From: Micromonospora orduensis
Lineage (GTDB): Bacteria; Actinomycetota; Actinomycetes; Mycobacteriales; Micromonosporaceae
Length of the DNA: 36,541 bases
Reading direction: 5' to 3'
Assembly: GCF_006228125.1 (NCBI RefSeq)
Contig: NZ_VDFY01000169.1
Coordinates: forward strand, 1-36,541
Under the pieces are notes generated by a model that had not been told where the DNA came from, did not search any database, and was given only the letters and a program-made list of their open reading frames with translations. The translations under genes and the position numbers were made by a program. Below, piece after piece: positions 18,853 to 26,465 of the stretch. Position 1 is the first letter of the stretch; the number at the start of each line of letters is the position of its first letter.

Positions 18853-20330
18853 GCCGCTCTCCAGAGTCTGATCGTGGCGTAGGACCGCCAGGGGCGCCAA
18901 CGGTCGGCGTGCGCCGTGAAGGTCGTGTCGGGAAGGCCGAGCGCTGCTGCGCCGCGGCGGATCGCGAGGTCGGTGTCGAGGAGGACGTCCGGGTCGCCGA
19001 GGGCGCGCATGGCGAGGTAACTGGCGGTCCAGGGGCCGATGCCGGGCAGCGCGAGCAGCCGCCGTACGGTCTCCTCCCGGTCCCCGCCCGGCGCCAGGTC
19101 CACGGTTCCGTCTGCCACGGCGCGCGCGAGCTCACGAATGGTCTCCCGCCGCCGAAAGGGCATCCCGAACCCGCCGTCCGGAACCGCCAGAACCTCCTCA
19201 GGACTGAGGAACCCCCGCAGGTCAGTCCGTTGATCATGAAGTTGTTGTCGCGACACGCCGTCGTCGGGGGCGACAACTTCATGATCAACGCGGGCGGACA
19301 GGAGTCGGGCGAGGGTTGTTCTCGCGGAGGTGACCGACACCTGCTGGCCGATGACCGCGCGGACGGCCATCTCGAAGCCGTCGACCGCGCGGGGGACGCG
19401 GATGCCGGGCTCGGCGGCCACCACCGGGGCCAGCGCCGGGTCCGCCGCGAGCGTGGCGTCGACGGCCACTGGGTCCGCGTCCAGGTCGAGCAGGCGCCGG
19501 CAGCGGGCCACCGCCGGCGCGAGGTCGCGCAGGTCGGCCAGGCGCAGCGTCGCCGCCACGTACCCGTCCGCCGGGGTCAGGGCCACCTGTCCGACGCCGT
19601 GCGGCAACCGCAACCCCCGGTGGTACGTCCCGTCGCTGACCTCCTCCACACCCGGCAGCGCCCGCAGCGCGAGGAAGTCCAGCAGCGCCCGGGCGTGCAG
19701 CGGCGGACGGTACGCCAGACGGAGCGAGATGGTCCCCGCGCCGGGCGGCGCCTGCTGCCGGCCACGGGCCGCGCGCAGTTCGGACGGGGCGCTCGCGTAC
19801 ACCTCGCGGACCGTGTCGTTGAACTGCCGCACACTGCCGAACCCGGCGGCGAACGCGATCTCGGCCATCCCGAGGCCGGTGGTCTCGATCAGGATCCGGG
19901 CGGTCTGCGCCCGCTGGGCACGGGCCAACGCGAGCGGTCCGGCGCCCATCTCGGCGCGCAGCATCCGGTGCAGGTGCCGCTCGGTGTAGCCGAGTCGGGC
20001 CGCCAGCCCCGGTACGCCGCCCCGGTCGACCACCCCGTCGGCGATCAACCGCATCGCCCGGCCGACCACGTCGGCGCGGACGTCCCACTGGGGCGAGCCG
20101 GGTGCGGCGTCCGGCCGGCAGCGGCGGCAGGCGCGCAACCCGGCGCCCTGCGCGGCGGCGGCCGACGGAAAGAACCGGACGTTCTGCCGCTTGGGGGTCA
20201 TCGCCGGGCAGGACGGCCGGCAGTAGATCCCGGTCGACGTCACGCCGGTGTAGAACCAGCCGTCGAACCGTTGGTCGCGACTGTCCACCGCCCGGTAGCA
20301 CCGCTCGAAGTCCATTTCCACGTCACCCAT
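18849..20330 (-). CDS. Ada regulator / AlkA 3-methyladenine DNA glycosylase fusion
   Basis: A 493-aa bifunctional adaptive-response protein. Residues 7-75 form the Ada zinc/methyl-acceptor domain with four Cys (C37, C41, C68, C71). Residues 83-185 are an AraC-type HTH pair ending VRQFNDTVREVYASAPSEL. Residues 200-493 are AlkA: HhH LLALPGIGPWTASYLAMRAL and the catalytic Asp region DTDLAIRRG. The protein should sense methyl phosphotriesters, activate repair genes and excise alkylated bases. Residues about 347-368 come from a palindromic repeat (19228-19290) inserted in frame, replacing or lengthening a loop of the glycosylase core. ATG 20328-20330 chosen; ATG at 20315 (MDFERCYRAV) is possible. 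Operon with ogt. Confidence 0.92.
   Translation of the reverse strand: MGDVEMDFERCYRAVDSRDQRFDGWFYTGVTSTGIYCRPSCPAMTPKRQNVRFFPSAAAAQGAGLRACRRCRPDAAPGSPQWDVRADVVGRAMRLIADGVVDRGGVPGLAARLGYTERHLHRMLRAEMGAGPLALARAQRAQTARILIETTGLGMAEIAFAAGFGSVRQFNDTVREVYASAPSELRAARGRQQAPPGAGTISLRLAYRPPLHARALLDFLALRALPGVEEVSDGTYHRGLRLPHGVGQVALTPADGYVAATLRLADLRDLAPAVARCRRLLDLDADPVAVDATLAADPALAPVVAAEPGIRVPRAVDGFEMAVRAVIGQQVSVTSARTTLARLLSARVDHEVVAPDDGVSRQQLHDQRTDLRGFLSPEEVLAVPDGGFGMPFRRRETIRELARAVADGTVDLAPGGDREETVRRLLALPGIGPWTASYLAMRALGDPDVLLDTDLAIRRGAAALGLPDTTFTAHADRWRPWRSYATIRLWRAA
19228..19290. repeat. Palindromic REP/MITE-like element inside alkA, in frame
   Basis: Perfect 18-nt inverted arms, CGTTGATCATGAAGTTGT (19228-19245) and ACAACTTCATGATCAACG (19273-19290), are extended by CGC/GCG after a 3-nt bulge. 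Total 63 nt = 21 codons, so the AlkA frame is kept. The AT-rich core contrasts with its surroundings. The encoded residues VDHEVV...QQLHDQ have no counterpart I recognise in AlkA. No other copy was seen in this window. Confidence 0.75.
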
Positions 20331-20428
20331 GGTGCCCCGCTGGTCGGGCCCTCGGCTGGCGGGAATCGGACCTGGGTGTGCGCGGCCGGCGGTCGCCCAG
20401 TGCCGGCCGCTGGCCGGGGGGGCACTGC

Positions 20429-21826
20429 TCAGCGGCGGCGGTGCGGCTGGCCGGACCGCTGCCCGGACCGGGCGGGTTGGCCGGACCGGTTCGACTGCCC
20501 CGAGCGAGTGGACTGGCCGGTGAGCAGGGGCGAGCGGAACACGCCGTCCGGGTCGTACCGCTTCCACAGCCGGCGCACCCGGGCGCCGGTCTCGCCCGGG
20601 TAGATCCGGGCGAACGCGGCCGGGTCCGGTCGGCTCTCGAAGTTGACGTACTCGCCGTCGGCCCGCGCGCCCACGGCCCGCCAGGCGGCGTCCAACGCCG
20701 CGCCGCCCTGCGGTGCGAACGTCGAGGCGATGACCAGGGTGCTCTGGTGCCGGTGCGGGTAGGCCGTCGCGTCGGCGGCGACGTCGTTGACCGCCCCGCC
20801 GACCGAGCGCAGTTGGATCACCGCCCGGCCCGGACCGGTGGTCGCCCGCGTGACCGCTCGCGCGACGCCCGGATCCAGCTCGGCGAACAGGCCGTTGGTG
20901 GTCGTACCCCGCTGCTGCCCCACGTTCGGGTGCAGGTGTGCGGTCGGCACCAGCGTCGGGTAGGGCAGCAGGTCGATGCGGTGTTCGAGCACCTTCCCGA
21001 TGGCCAGCAGCGGCTCCACGACGGGCCGGACGCGGCGCAGGCTCTCCGCGGCCACCACCGCGGTGACGGACATGAGCGTCGAGCGGCCCTCGGCGAACAG
21101 CACGGCGGCGGTGGACAGCTCCCGGGGGGCCTGCGCCAGACAGCTCGCCCACTCCCGGACGGTACGGCCGTCCGGGTGCGCCTCGACGACCAGCTGCGCC
21201 ACGCCGACGTTGCGCTGCTCGGCGGCCTCGATCTCGAACGCCACCACCACACCGGCCCCCGCGCCGGCACCCCGGACCAGCCAGAACAACTCTGGTTCGT
21301 GTGTCGCGTCGGCGCGTACCAGCGTTCCGTCCGCGAGCACGACCTCTACCGCGCGGACGCGATCGATGGTGAGGCCGTGGGCGCGTACCAGCCAGCCGAC
21401 ACCACCGCCGGTGGCCAGCCCGCCGACACCGACGCCACCGTAGTCACCCGAGCTGACCACCAGGCCGTACGGGGCAAGCGCCGTCGCGACGTTCGCCCAG
21501 CGGGCGCCGGCCTCGACCCGGACCAGCCCGGCCCGTTCGTCGAGCACCCGCACCCGGTTGAGCATGGACAGGTCGATCACCACGCCGCCGTTGTTGGAGG
21601 ACGCTCCGGACAGGCCGTGCCCGCCGCTGCGCACGGCGATCGGCAGTCGCTGCTCCCGCGCGTACCGGATCGCGTCGATCACCTGCGCGGTGGTCTTCGG
21701 CAGCAGGACGGCGGCCGGCGAGGCCGTCGTCGTGTACGTCGAGCGCAGCTGTGCGTACCGGCGGTCGCCGGGCGTGACGATCTGCCCCCGCAGGGAGTCG
21801 GGCACCCGGGCCATGGCGGTGGTCAT
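20429..21826 (-). CDS. FAD-linked oxidase (berberine-bridge-enzyme-like)
   Basis: A 465-aa PCMH-type flavoprotein. The FAD-binding domain (about residues 35-205) contains RSGGHGLSGAS with His70 as the expected 8-alpha-histidyl attachment site. The second (cysteinyl) attachment site of true BBE enzymes is replaced: the loop reads YGGVGVGGLATGGGVGW without Cys, so mono-covalent FAD is expected. The C-terminal BBE motif is WKRYDPDGVFRSP. After it comes a basic low-complexity tail with about four SGQxxR units ending HRRR. ATG 21824-21826 is taken; the frame is open to a TTG at 21937. Substrate unknown (alcohol, sugar or secondary metabolite oxidation is typical). Confidence 0.88.
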   Translation of the reverse strand: MTTAMARVPDSLRGQIVTPGDRRYAQLRSTYTTTASPAAVLLPKTTAQVIDAIRYAREQRLPIAVRSGGHGLSGASSNNGGVVIDLSMLNRVRVLDERAGLVRVEAGARWANVATALAPYGLVVSSGDYGGVGVGGLATGGGVGWLVRAHGLTIDRVRAVEVVLADGTLVRADATHEPELFWLVRGAGAGAGVVVAFEIEAAEQRNVGVAQLVVEAHPDGRTVREWASCLAQAPRELSTAAVLFAEGRSTLMSVTAVVAAESLRRVRPVVEPLLAIGKVLEHRIDLLPYPTLVPTAHLHPNVGQQRGTTTNGLFAELDPGVARAVTRATTGPGRAVIQLRSVGGAVNDVAADATAYPHRHQSTLVIASTFAPQGGAALDAAWRAVGARADGEYVNFESRPDPAAFARIYPGETGARVRRLWKRYDPDGVFRSPLLTGQSTRSGQSNRSGQPARSGQRSGQPHRRR

Positions 21827-22051
21827 CGCCGGCCCTGGGCCGCTTGGCCGTCGTGGTCGGTCATGGCCCAAGAGTGGGGCGGTGGCGACGGCGTTGGCAA
21901 ACCTCGAGTCGGCCACCAACCATTGGTAAGTGGTCAATGAGCGCGGGGTGGTGACAAGTGCCCGGTCATGGTGACCGGAATCTCCGCCGACGTGGGCGTT
22001 CGGGCCGGTCCGACCGAGGCGTGGGGATCACCTCGGTCGGACCGGATCCGA

Positions 22052-22485
22052 TCACCTCGCGGGGCTGGGCACCCTGGTCGGCCCGGACGGGGTCGGCGTG
22101 ATCGTCGGGGAGCCCGGCCGCCCCGGAACGCCCGGCGCACCCGGGACGGCGGTCGGCCCCTGCTCGTCCGGCCTACCCGGCACACCCGGGGGCCGGGCTT
22201 GTCCGGCCTGCCCGGCACGCCGGGGTCTCCCGGCTCGTCGGAGGTGGCCGGCGACGGCACCGGACCCGGTGGGCCGGGCCGGCTCGGCACGCCGGGCGGC
22301 GCCCCGGACGGGTCGGGTACGGTCGCCGGGCTGGCAGGGATCGGCGCGGCGGGCCCAGGCCCGTCCGAACTGCTCGCGGCCAGGGCGATCGGAGCCGCGA
22401 TCAGGATCGCCGCGAGAGCGCCCACCGCCCCCATCGTCACCGTGGCGCGGCGTCTGTTGCGGACCCGCCGTGAAGTCGCCGCCAC
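22052..22485 (-). pseudogene. Membrane-anchored collagen-like (Pro/Gly-rich) protein with a frameshift
   Basis: GTG at 22483-22485 opens a frame with a basic N-terminus, one transmembrane or signal-anchor helix (residues 16-37, TVTMGAVGALAAILIAAPIA...), a Pro-rich stretch and then collagen-like G-x-y units. The PGVPGRP unit occurs three times, but the third frame is needed after the five-G run 22188-22192: adding one base continues DKPGP into PGVPGRPDEQGP and APGVPGRPGSP to a stop at 22052. Corrected length is 144 aa. Uncorrected, the frame runs as Arg-rich nonsense to 21934. It overlaps the 3' end of the sigma-factor gene, so the two are coupled. Probably an extracytoplasmic surface protein; function unknown. 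Confidence 0.55.
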
Positions 22486-22724
22486 CAGCTGATCTGCTCG
22501 CGGTACATCACGACGCGGAGATACCCCTCGGGATCGGCGTGCCGGATGGTCTCCCACTTCGGGATGGTTCGCGCCAACGCCGACTGGAACAGGTCCTCGG
22601 CGGCATTGCGGTCCCCGGTCAGCAGGTACGCGACCCGCATCAGCGCCGGTGTCCGGCTGCCGACGAACTCGGCCAGCCGAGCGCGTTCGTCCTCGTCCAC
22701 CCACCACCCCCGTTTCGTTGTCAC
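22437..22724 (-). CDS. Truncated SigE-family ECF sigma factor (region 2 only)
   Basis: A 95-aa protein with a complete sigma region 2: EFVGSRTPALMRVAYLLTGDRNAAEDLFQSALARTIPKW, then the -10-recognition/linker segment ending SWWRR. Normal SigE-family proteins are about 160-180 aa; here the frame stops 12 codons after SWWRR, before any region 4. Region 4 is not found in another frame nearby; instead the collagen-like membrane gene begins inside the last 49 bp. Start may be GTG 22724 or GTG 22700 (VDEDERARL), the latter with GGGGGTGG upstream. Either a decayed remnant or a sigma-2-only protein coupled to a membrane protein. Confidence 0.75.
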   Translation of the reverse strand: MTTKRGWWVDEDERARLAEFVGSRTPALMRVAYLLTGDRNAAEDLFQSALARTIPKWETIRHADPEGYLRVVMYREQISWWRRLHGGSATDAAPR

Positions 22725-22750
22725 CCATACAGACGCCCCAGGTCATCGTC

Positions 22751-22777
22751 GCTATCCGCGATCCGGGGTGTTTTTCC
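22751..22777 (-). promoter_or_regulatory. ECF-type promoter candidate for the truncated sigma gene
   Basis: On the minus strand GGAAAA (22772-22777), a 15-nt spacer, then GATAGC (22751-22756) resembles -35 GGAA / -10 elements of ECF promoters, 27 bp before the GTG at 22724. Pattern match only. Confidence 0.3.
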
Positions 22778-22840
22778 GGCCCTGAAGTGTCGGTCGTGAC
22801 GGGTACCGTCCGGCCACCAACTCAAGAAGGGGTGCGGGAC

Positions 22841-23347
22841 ATGACGAGCGTGGCGGGTTGGGCGGCGGCGTCGACACCGGGCGCGTTCCCGCCGCTGCCC
22901 CGCGCGGTGGCGCAGTCCTTCTACCGCCGGATGCGGGCCGTCGCGCCGGCCGCCGTCGGTGCCATCGAACGGGACCGGGTAGCCGACCCCGAGCAGGTCT
23001 TCGCCGACACCGCCTGTGGCCGGTTGGTCGGCTCACTCGACGACGCGGGCGTGCGCGCACTCGGGATGTGGACCCACCACTGGTGCATGCGTTTCTACGA
23101 CGACGACACCCGCGTCGGTCGGCGGTTGGTGCGCGAGATCGCCGCGCGGGCCGGGTTGGGCTGGACGGCCGACGAGGTGCGCTGGATGCTGCGCGAGTCG
23201 TTCTCGGCCGGCCCGGCCGCCGCCGACCGGTTCACCCTGCCCCGTGCCGCCGTGGCGCAACTGCCCCCGGCCGACCGGCCGCCCGCGGACCACTGGCCCG
23301 AGGTCGAGGTGCCCCGCCAGCGCAGCGGCCGGCACGCGGGCGGGTGA
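22841..23347 (+). CDS. Conserved-looking protein of unknown function
   Basis: A 168-aa soluble protein with no signal or membrane helix. ATG 22841 has AAGAAGGGG upstream and follows a TACCGT -10-like box at 22804-22809. The sequence has a helical N-terminal half (FPPLPRAVAQSFYRRMRAVAP, ...ERDRVADPEQVFADTACGRLVGSL) and a central aromatic/acidic patch WTHHWCMRFYDDDTR. Codon use is normal for the genome, so I take it as a real gene. I recognise no family. It is divergent from the truncated sigma factor. Confidence 0.7.
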   Translation: MTSVAGWAAASTPGAFPPLPRAVAQSFYRRMRAVAPAAVGAIERDRVADPEQVFADTACGRLVGSLDDAGVRALGMWTHHWCMRFYDDDTRVGRRLVREIAARAGLGWTADEVRWMLRESFSAGPAAADRFTLPRAAVAQLPPADRPPADHWPEVEVPRQRSGRHAGG

Positions 23348-23407
23348 CCGGCCGCCTCGTGGCTGCGGCAGGATGAGGCGGTACCACCCCGACGGAAGGA
23401 CGCCCCG

Positions 23408-24142
23408 ATGCCCGCCAGCGAGCCGACCATCGTCGCCACCAGCATGGGCTTCTCCCGGGGCGACCGAGGGCCGTACGACATGCGTCCCAGCCCCGTCTTC
23501 GAGCTGGCCGCCGAGCTGGCCGAGGCCGGGCCGCAGCCGCGGATCTGCTACCTCGGGCAGGCCGTCGGCGACCAGCCCACATCGCTGACCGCCGTCTACG
23601 GCGCGTTCGCCGACACCCGGTTCCGGCTGTCGCACCTCGCCCTGTTCCCGATGCCGAACGTCGAGGACGTCCGTGCCCACCTGCTCGCCCAGGACGTCAT
23701 CTGGGTGGGCGGTGGCAGCGTGGCCAACCTCGTCGCCCTCTGGCGGGTGCACGGGCTCGACGAGATCCTGCACGAGTGCTGGCAGGCCGGCGTGGTGCTG
23801 GCCGGGGTCTCCGCCGGGTCGATCTGCTGGTACGTGGGCGGCGCCACCGACAGCTTCGGCCCCCGCCTGCGCGGGTTCACCGAGGCGTTGGGCTGGCTGC
23901 CGTACGGCAACGGCGTGCACTACGACAGCGAGGCCCAGCGCCGACCGCTGATGCACGAGCTGGTCGGCGACGGCACGCTGCCCACCAGCCACTGCACCGA
24001 CGACGGCGTCGGCCTGGTCTACCGGGGGACCCGGCTGGTCGAGGCGATCGCGGACCGCGAGGGCGTCTCGGCGTACGAGGTGAGCCGCAGCCCGGACGGC
24101 AGTGTGCGGGAGGCGGTCATCGCGCCCCGCCTGCTTGGTTGA
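23408..24142 (+). CDS. Peptidase E-like protein (family S51)
   Basis: A 244-aa class-I-glutaminase-like serine peptidase. The nucleophile elbow is GVSAGSICW with Ser135; the preceding VIWVGGGSVANLV loop and the downstream GVHYDSEAQ (His) fit family S51 (dipeptidase E), which cleaves Asp-X dipeptides. No signal peptide. ATG 23408 has GGAAGGA upstream. It ends 7 bp before the convergent small gene at 24150 with no terminator between them. Confidence 0.88.
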   Translation: MPASEPTIVATSMGFSRGDRGPYDMRPSPVFELAAELAEAGPQPRICYLGQAVGDQPTSLTAVYGAFADTRFRLSHLALFPMPNVEDVRAHLLAQDVIWVGGGSVANLVALWRVHGLDEILHECWQAGVVLAGVSAGSICWYVGGATDSFGPRLRGFTEALGWLPYGNGVHYDSEAQRRPLMHELVGDGTLPTSHCTDDGVGLVYRGTRLVEAIADREGVSAYEVSRSPDGSVREAVIAPRLLG

Positions 24143-24149
24143 GCGCCGG

Positions 24150-24497
24150 TCAGACCCGATCCTCGAACGCGGCGCACACGGTCGCCCGCACCTGCGGCCC
24201 CTCGATCGCCCGCAGCAGCTCCCGGGCGAGGGCGATCTGGTGCGCCTCGTCGACCGTCCTGTCCATCGGGGTCAGCTCCACCCGCCACCGGAAGTAGAGG
24301 TAGTCGTCCTCGTCGGTGGCGGCGAGCTGCGGGTTGGCGTCCTCGTTGGGGTTGATCTCCAGCAGGTTGCCCCGGACGTCCACCGAGTCCCGGCGGTAGG
24401 GCACCGCGTCGGGCAGCCGGGTGCGGATCAGGTCGAGCAGCTCCGCCGCCGTCAGCGGGCCGTCGACCATGATGAGGAACTGCAACGTCGTCTGCAC
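24150..24497 (-). CDS. Small protein of unknown function, candidate immunity protein
   Basis: A 115-aa acidic, soluble protein (MQTTLQFLIMVDGPLTAAELLDLI...). Start GTG 24497 chosen because CAAGGT, a -10-like hexamer, is 7 nt upstream; GTG 24506 is an alternative and the frame is open to TTG 24530. It contains an acidic stretch NPNEDANPQLAATDEDD. No family recognised. It lies 29 bp after the nucleotidyltransferase as the last gene of a six-gene same-strand cluster. In polymorphic toxin loci the gene right after the toxin usually encodes its antidote; that role here is inference from position. Confidence 0.6.
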   Translation of the reverse strand: MQTTLQFLIMVDGPLTAAELLDLIRTRLPDAVPYRRDSVDVRGNLLEINPNEDANPQLAATDEDDYLYFRWRVELTPMDRTVDEAHQIALARELLRAIEGPQVRATVCAAFEDRV

Positions 24498-24526
24498 GTC
24501 TGCCACCTTGCCAGATGCGGAACCGC

Positions 24527-25081
24527 TCAATCGAGCGGGAGGAACGGGCCGTTGTCGAACTTGCCGCCCCGACGCAGCACCGAGAACTGCACCTTGTGCG
24601 GCACGTGCGTGTCCATCAGTTCACGACGCAGGTGGGTGAAGTCGGTGCCCAGGTCGAAGCTGGCGAGCTGACCGTTCTCGTTGATCCGGCGCAGCATCGT
24701 CTTGCGCAGCCGGGTCCCGTCCGGCGCCCGGGCGAGGGAGCGTTCGGCCAGGTCGAAGAACGTCTTGTCGTCGACGATGAGCGCCACGTCGATGTCGGAG
24801 TCCGGGCGGGCGGTGCCCTTCACCCGGCTGCCGTGGGCCACCAGGTCCCCGTCGGGCAGCCCGGCCTGCCGTTGTGTCTGCCGGGCGCCCCGGGCGAACC
24901 GGGTCCACTGCCGTTCGGTGAAGCCCTGCGGGATCTGGCGGGCGGCCCGGGTGGTCGCCGTCTCGGCCGCCTCGCCCGCCACGTCGTCGGCCCGCCGCAT
25001 CATGCTCCGGGCGGCCTGCGCCACGATGCCCCGGGCGGCAGTCGTGGCGCCGTCCGGCAGGTCCCGTCGACGGCCGGTCAT
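24527..25081 (-). CDS. Nucleotidyltransferase-domain protein, polymorphic-toxin-like
   Basis: A 184-aa protein. Residues 55-135 hold a MNT/pol-beta fold core: FTERQWTRFARGARQ, then HGSRVKGTARPDSDIDVAL with the GS pair (84-85) and the metal-binding D-x-D (Asp96, Asp98). The C-terminal KVQFSVLRRGGKFDNGPFLPL resembles, from memory, ends of toxin-type nucleotidyltransferases in bacterial polymorphic toxins. The N-terminal 50 residues are Ala/Arg-rich and helical. ATG overlaps the exonuclease stop as ATGA. It should transfer a nucleotide to an unknown target (RNA or protein). It could instead be a housekeeping MNT; the neighbours argue against this. Confidence 0.8.
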   Translation of the reverse strand: MTGRRRDLPDGATTAARGIVAQAARSMMRRADDVAGEAAETATTRAARQIPQGFTERQWTRFARGARQTQRQAGLPDGDLVAHGSRVKGTARPDSDIDVALIVDDKTFFDLAERSLARAPDGTRLRKTMLRRINENGQLASFDLGTDFTHLRRELMDTHVPHKVQFSVLRRGGKFDNGPFLPLD

Positions 25082-25647
25082 CGCGGCCCGTCCGACCGCC
25101 GGCGGCGCAGCACGGCGTCGAAGACCTGCGCCAGCTCGGCGGCGTCCTCGCCGGCGTGGTGGGTGTGTGGCACGTCGTGCAGACCCAGCTCGTGCTTGAT
25201 CTTGCCTTTGCGGGTCTGGACCCACTCGCTGCCGGTCAACCCCATCCAGTAGCTGCGCAGGTCCACGCCGGACCCGGTGGCGCCGAACGGGCTGTGGCCG
25301 ACGAAACGCACGAAGTACCAGTGCACGAACATGCCGTCCCAGACGGCGGGCGCGGCGAGGAAGACCGGCCGACCGATCCGGCGGAGCCCGTTGACCCAGG
25401 CCGCCGCCGACGCCATCGCCTCGGGCGCGGTCGGCGCCTCGCGGAGCAGGCGGTCCCGGTCCAGACCTGACACGGCCAGCGCGGCCGGCACGAACTCGTC
25501 GGAGATGGGCCGCAACTCGGTGTAGAACGTCAGGTCCGGGCGCCCGGCCACGGCCATGCCCAGCGAGATCATGCTGTACGGCCCGGGGATCGGCCCGTCC
25601 GCCTCCACGTCGACGCCGATGTACAGCTCGGGCAGGGGAGAGGTCAT
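25078..25647 (-). CDS. DEDDh-type 3'-5' exonuclease
   Basis: A 189-aa DnaQ/RNase T-fold protein. The acidic set is complete: Asp13 and Glu15 (YIGVDVEADG), Asp104 (AVWDGMF), His163 and Asp168 (H-x4-D in HTHHAGEDA). Short single-domain form. ATG 25645-25647 overlaps the stop of the WXG-domain gene as ATGA, and its own stop overlaps the next start the same way. Position between a secretion-type domain and a toxin-like nucleotidyltransferase is unusual for a repair exonuclease. Substrate (RNA or DNA) cannot be told. Confidence 0.85.
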   Translation of the reverse strand: MTSPLPELYIGVDVEADGPIPGPYSMISLGMAVAGRPDLTFYTELRPISDEFVPAALAVSGLDRDRLLREAPTAPEAMASAAAWVNGLRRIGRPVFLAAPAVWDGMFVHWYFVRFVGHSPFGATGSGVDLRSYWMGLTGSEWVQTRKGKIKHELGLHDVPHTHHAGEDAAELAQVFDAVLRRRRSDGPR

Positions 25648-26135
25648 CCCAGTACCACCCCGATGGCCTGGTCGATCAGCATGTTCAGGACGATGTCGGT
25701 GAGCTTCTTGAAGACGGGGATCTCCAGCAGCGAGGCGCCGAACGACGGCGCGGCCGTCGCGAGCGCCTGGATGATCTGCACCAGCAGGATGATCAGCTGG
25801 ACGATCACGTTGATCTTCAGGGCGAGGACGATCAGCGCGCACACGAACAGCGTCGCCGCCACCATCTGCGCGCCGGTGCCACCGTCCCGGAGCACCGACA
25901 TCGCCGAGCCGTCCGACTCCCAGCGCTGTTGGAACGCGGCCAGCGCGTCGCCCTGGTTGCCGTCCAGCACCCGCTGCGCGGCCGCCGTACCCTCCGCCGC
26001 CGCGTTGTTCAGCGACTCGGCCATCTCCATCCACATCTGGCCGAGCTCGAACATCTTCGTCTCGTCAGACTTGGGCCAGGTGTAGCCCAGCTCGTTCAGC
26101 AGGCCGGCGAGTTCGCCGGGCAGCATGATCCCCAT
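25644..26135 (-). CDS. WXG100-like domain protein resembling the CpnT N-terminus
   Basis: A 163-aa protein. The opening MLPGELAGLLNELGYTWPKSDETKMFELGQMWMEMAESL is the pattern of the large WXG-superfamily domain at the N-terminus of CpnT-like type VII effectors. Two helices are linked near RWESDGSAM. Residues about 88-128 are strongly hydrophobic. In most such loci this domain continues into a linker and a C-terminal toxin; here the frame ends cleanly at IGVVLG and is coupled by ATGA to the exonuclease gene. It likely acts as a secretion or docking module for proteins encoded downstream; that is inference. Confidence 0.8.
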   Translation of the reverse strand: MGIMLPGELAGLLNELGYTWPKSDETKMFELGQMWMEMAESLNNAAAEGTAAAQRVLDGNQGDALAAFQQRWESDGSAMSVLRDGGTGAQMVAATLFVCALIVLALKINVIVQLIILLVQIIQALATAAPSFGASLLEIPVFKKLTDIVLNMLIDQAIGVVLG

Positions 26136-26143
26136 CGACCCGC

Positions 26144-26461
26144 CTACCAGCTCATCGTCGTGAACTGGGTGTCGTTGTCCTGCTCGACCAGGTCGTACTG
26201 GTCGGCCATCAGGCTCAACCCGTCACCGAAGCCGCGCAGCCCGTCGACGACCGACCCGAGGCACTCCGCCGCGATCTCCTCGGCCACCTGGTACGACATG
26301 CCGATCAGGCCGCCCACGTCGTCGTCGCCGAAGATGTCGCCCATCGAGGCTGTCCGCGCGCGCAGCGCCTCCCACTGCGCGGCGAGCTGCTCGGCCACCG
26401 TCGACAGGTGGCCGCCGCCCTGCCGCAGCGCGGGCGGGTGCACCTGTAGGTCCTCGCGCAT
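26144..26461 (-). CDS. WXG100-family-like small helical protein
   Basis: A 105-aa, mostly helical acidic protein (MREDLQVHPPALRQGGGHLSTVAEQL...) of the size and layout of ESAT-6/WXG100-like proteins, although no literal WxG is seen at the turn. ATG 26459-26461 follows the YbaB-like gene by 4 nt and its stop is 8 nt before the CpnT-N-like gene. It would pair with that protein or itself as a type VII secretion partner. Confidence 0.7.
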   Translation of the reverse strand: MREDLQVHPPALRQGGGHLSTVAEQLAAQWEALRARTASMGDIFGDDDVGGLIGMSYQVAEEIAAECLGSVVDGLRGFGDGLSLMADQYDLVEQDNDTQFTTMSW

Positions 26462-26465
26462 GCCA

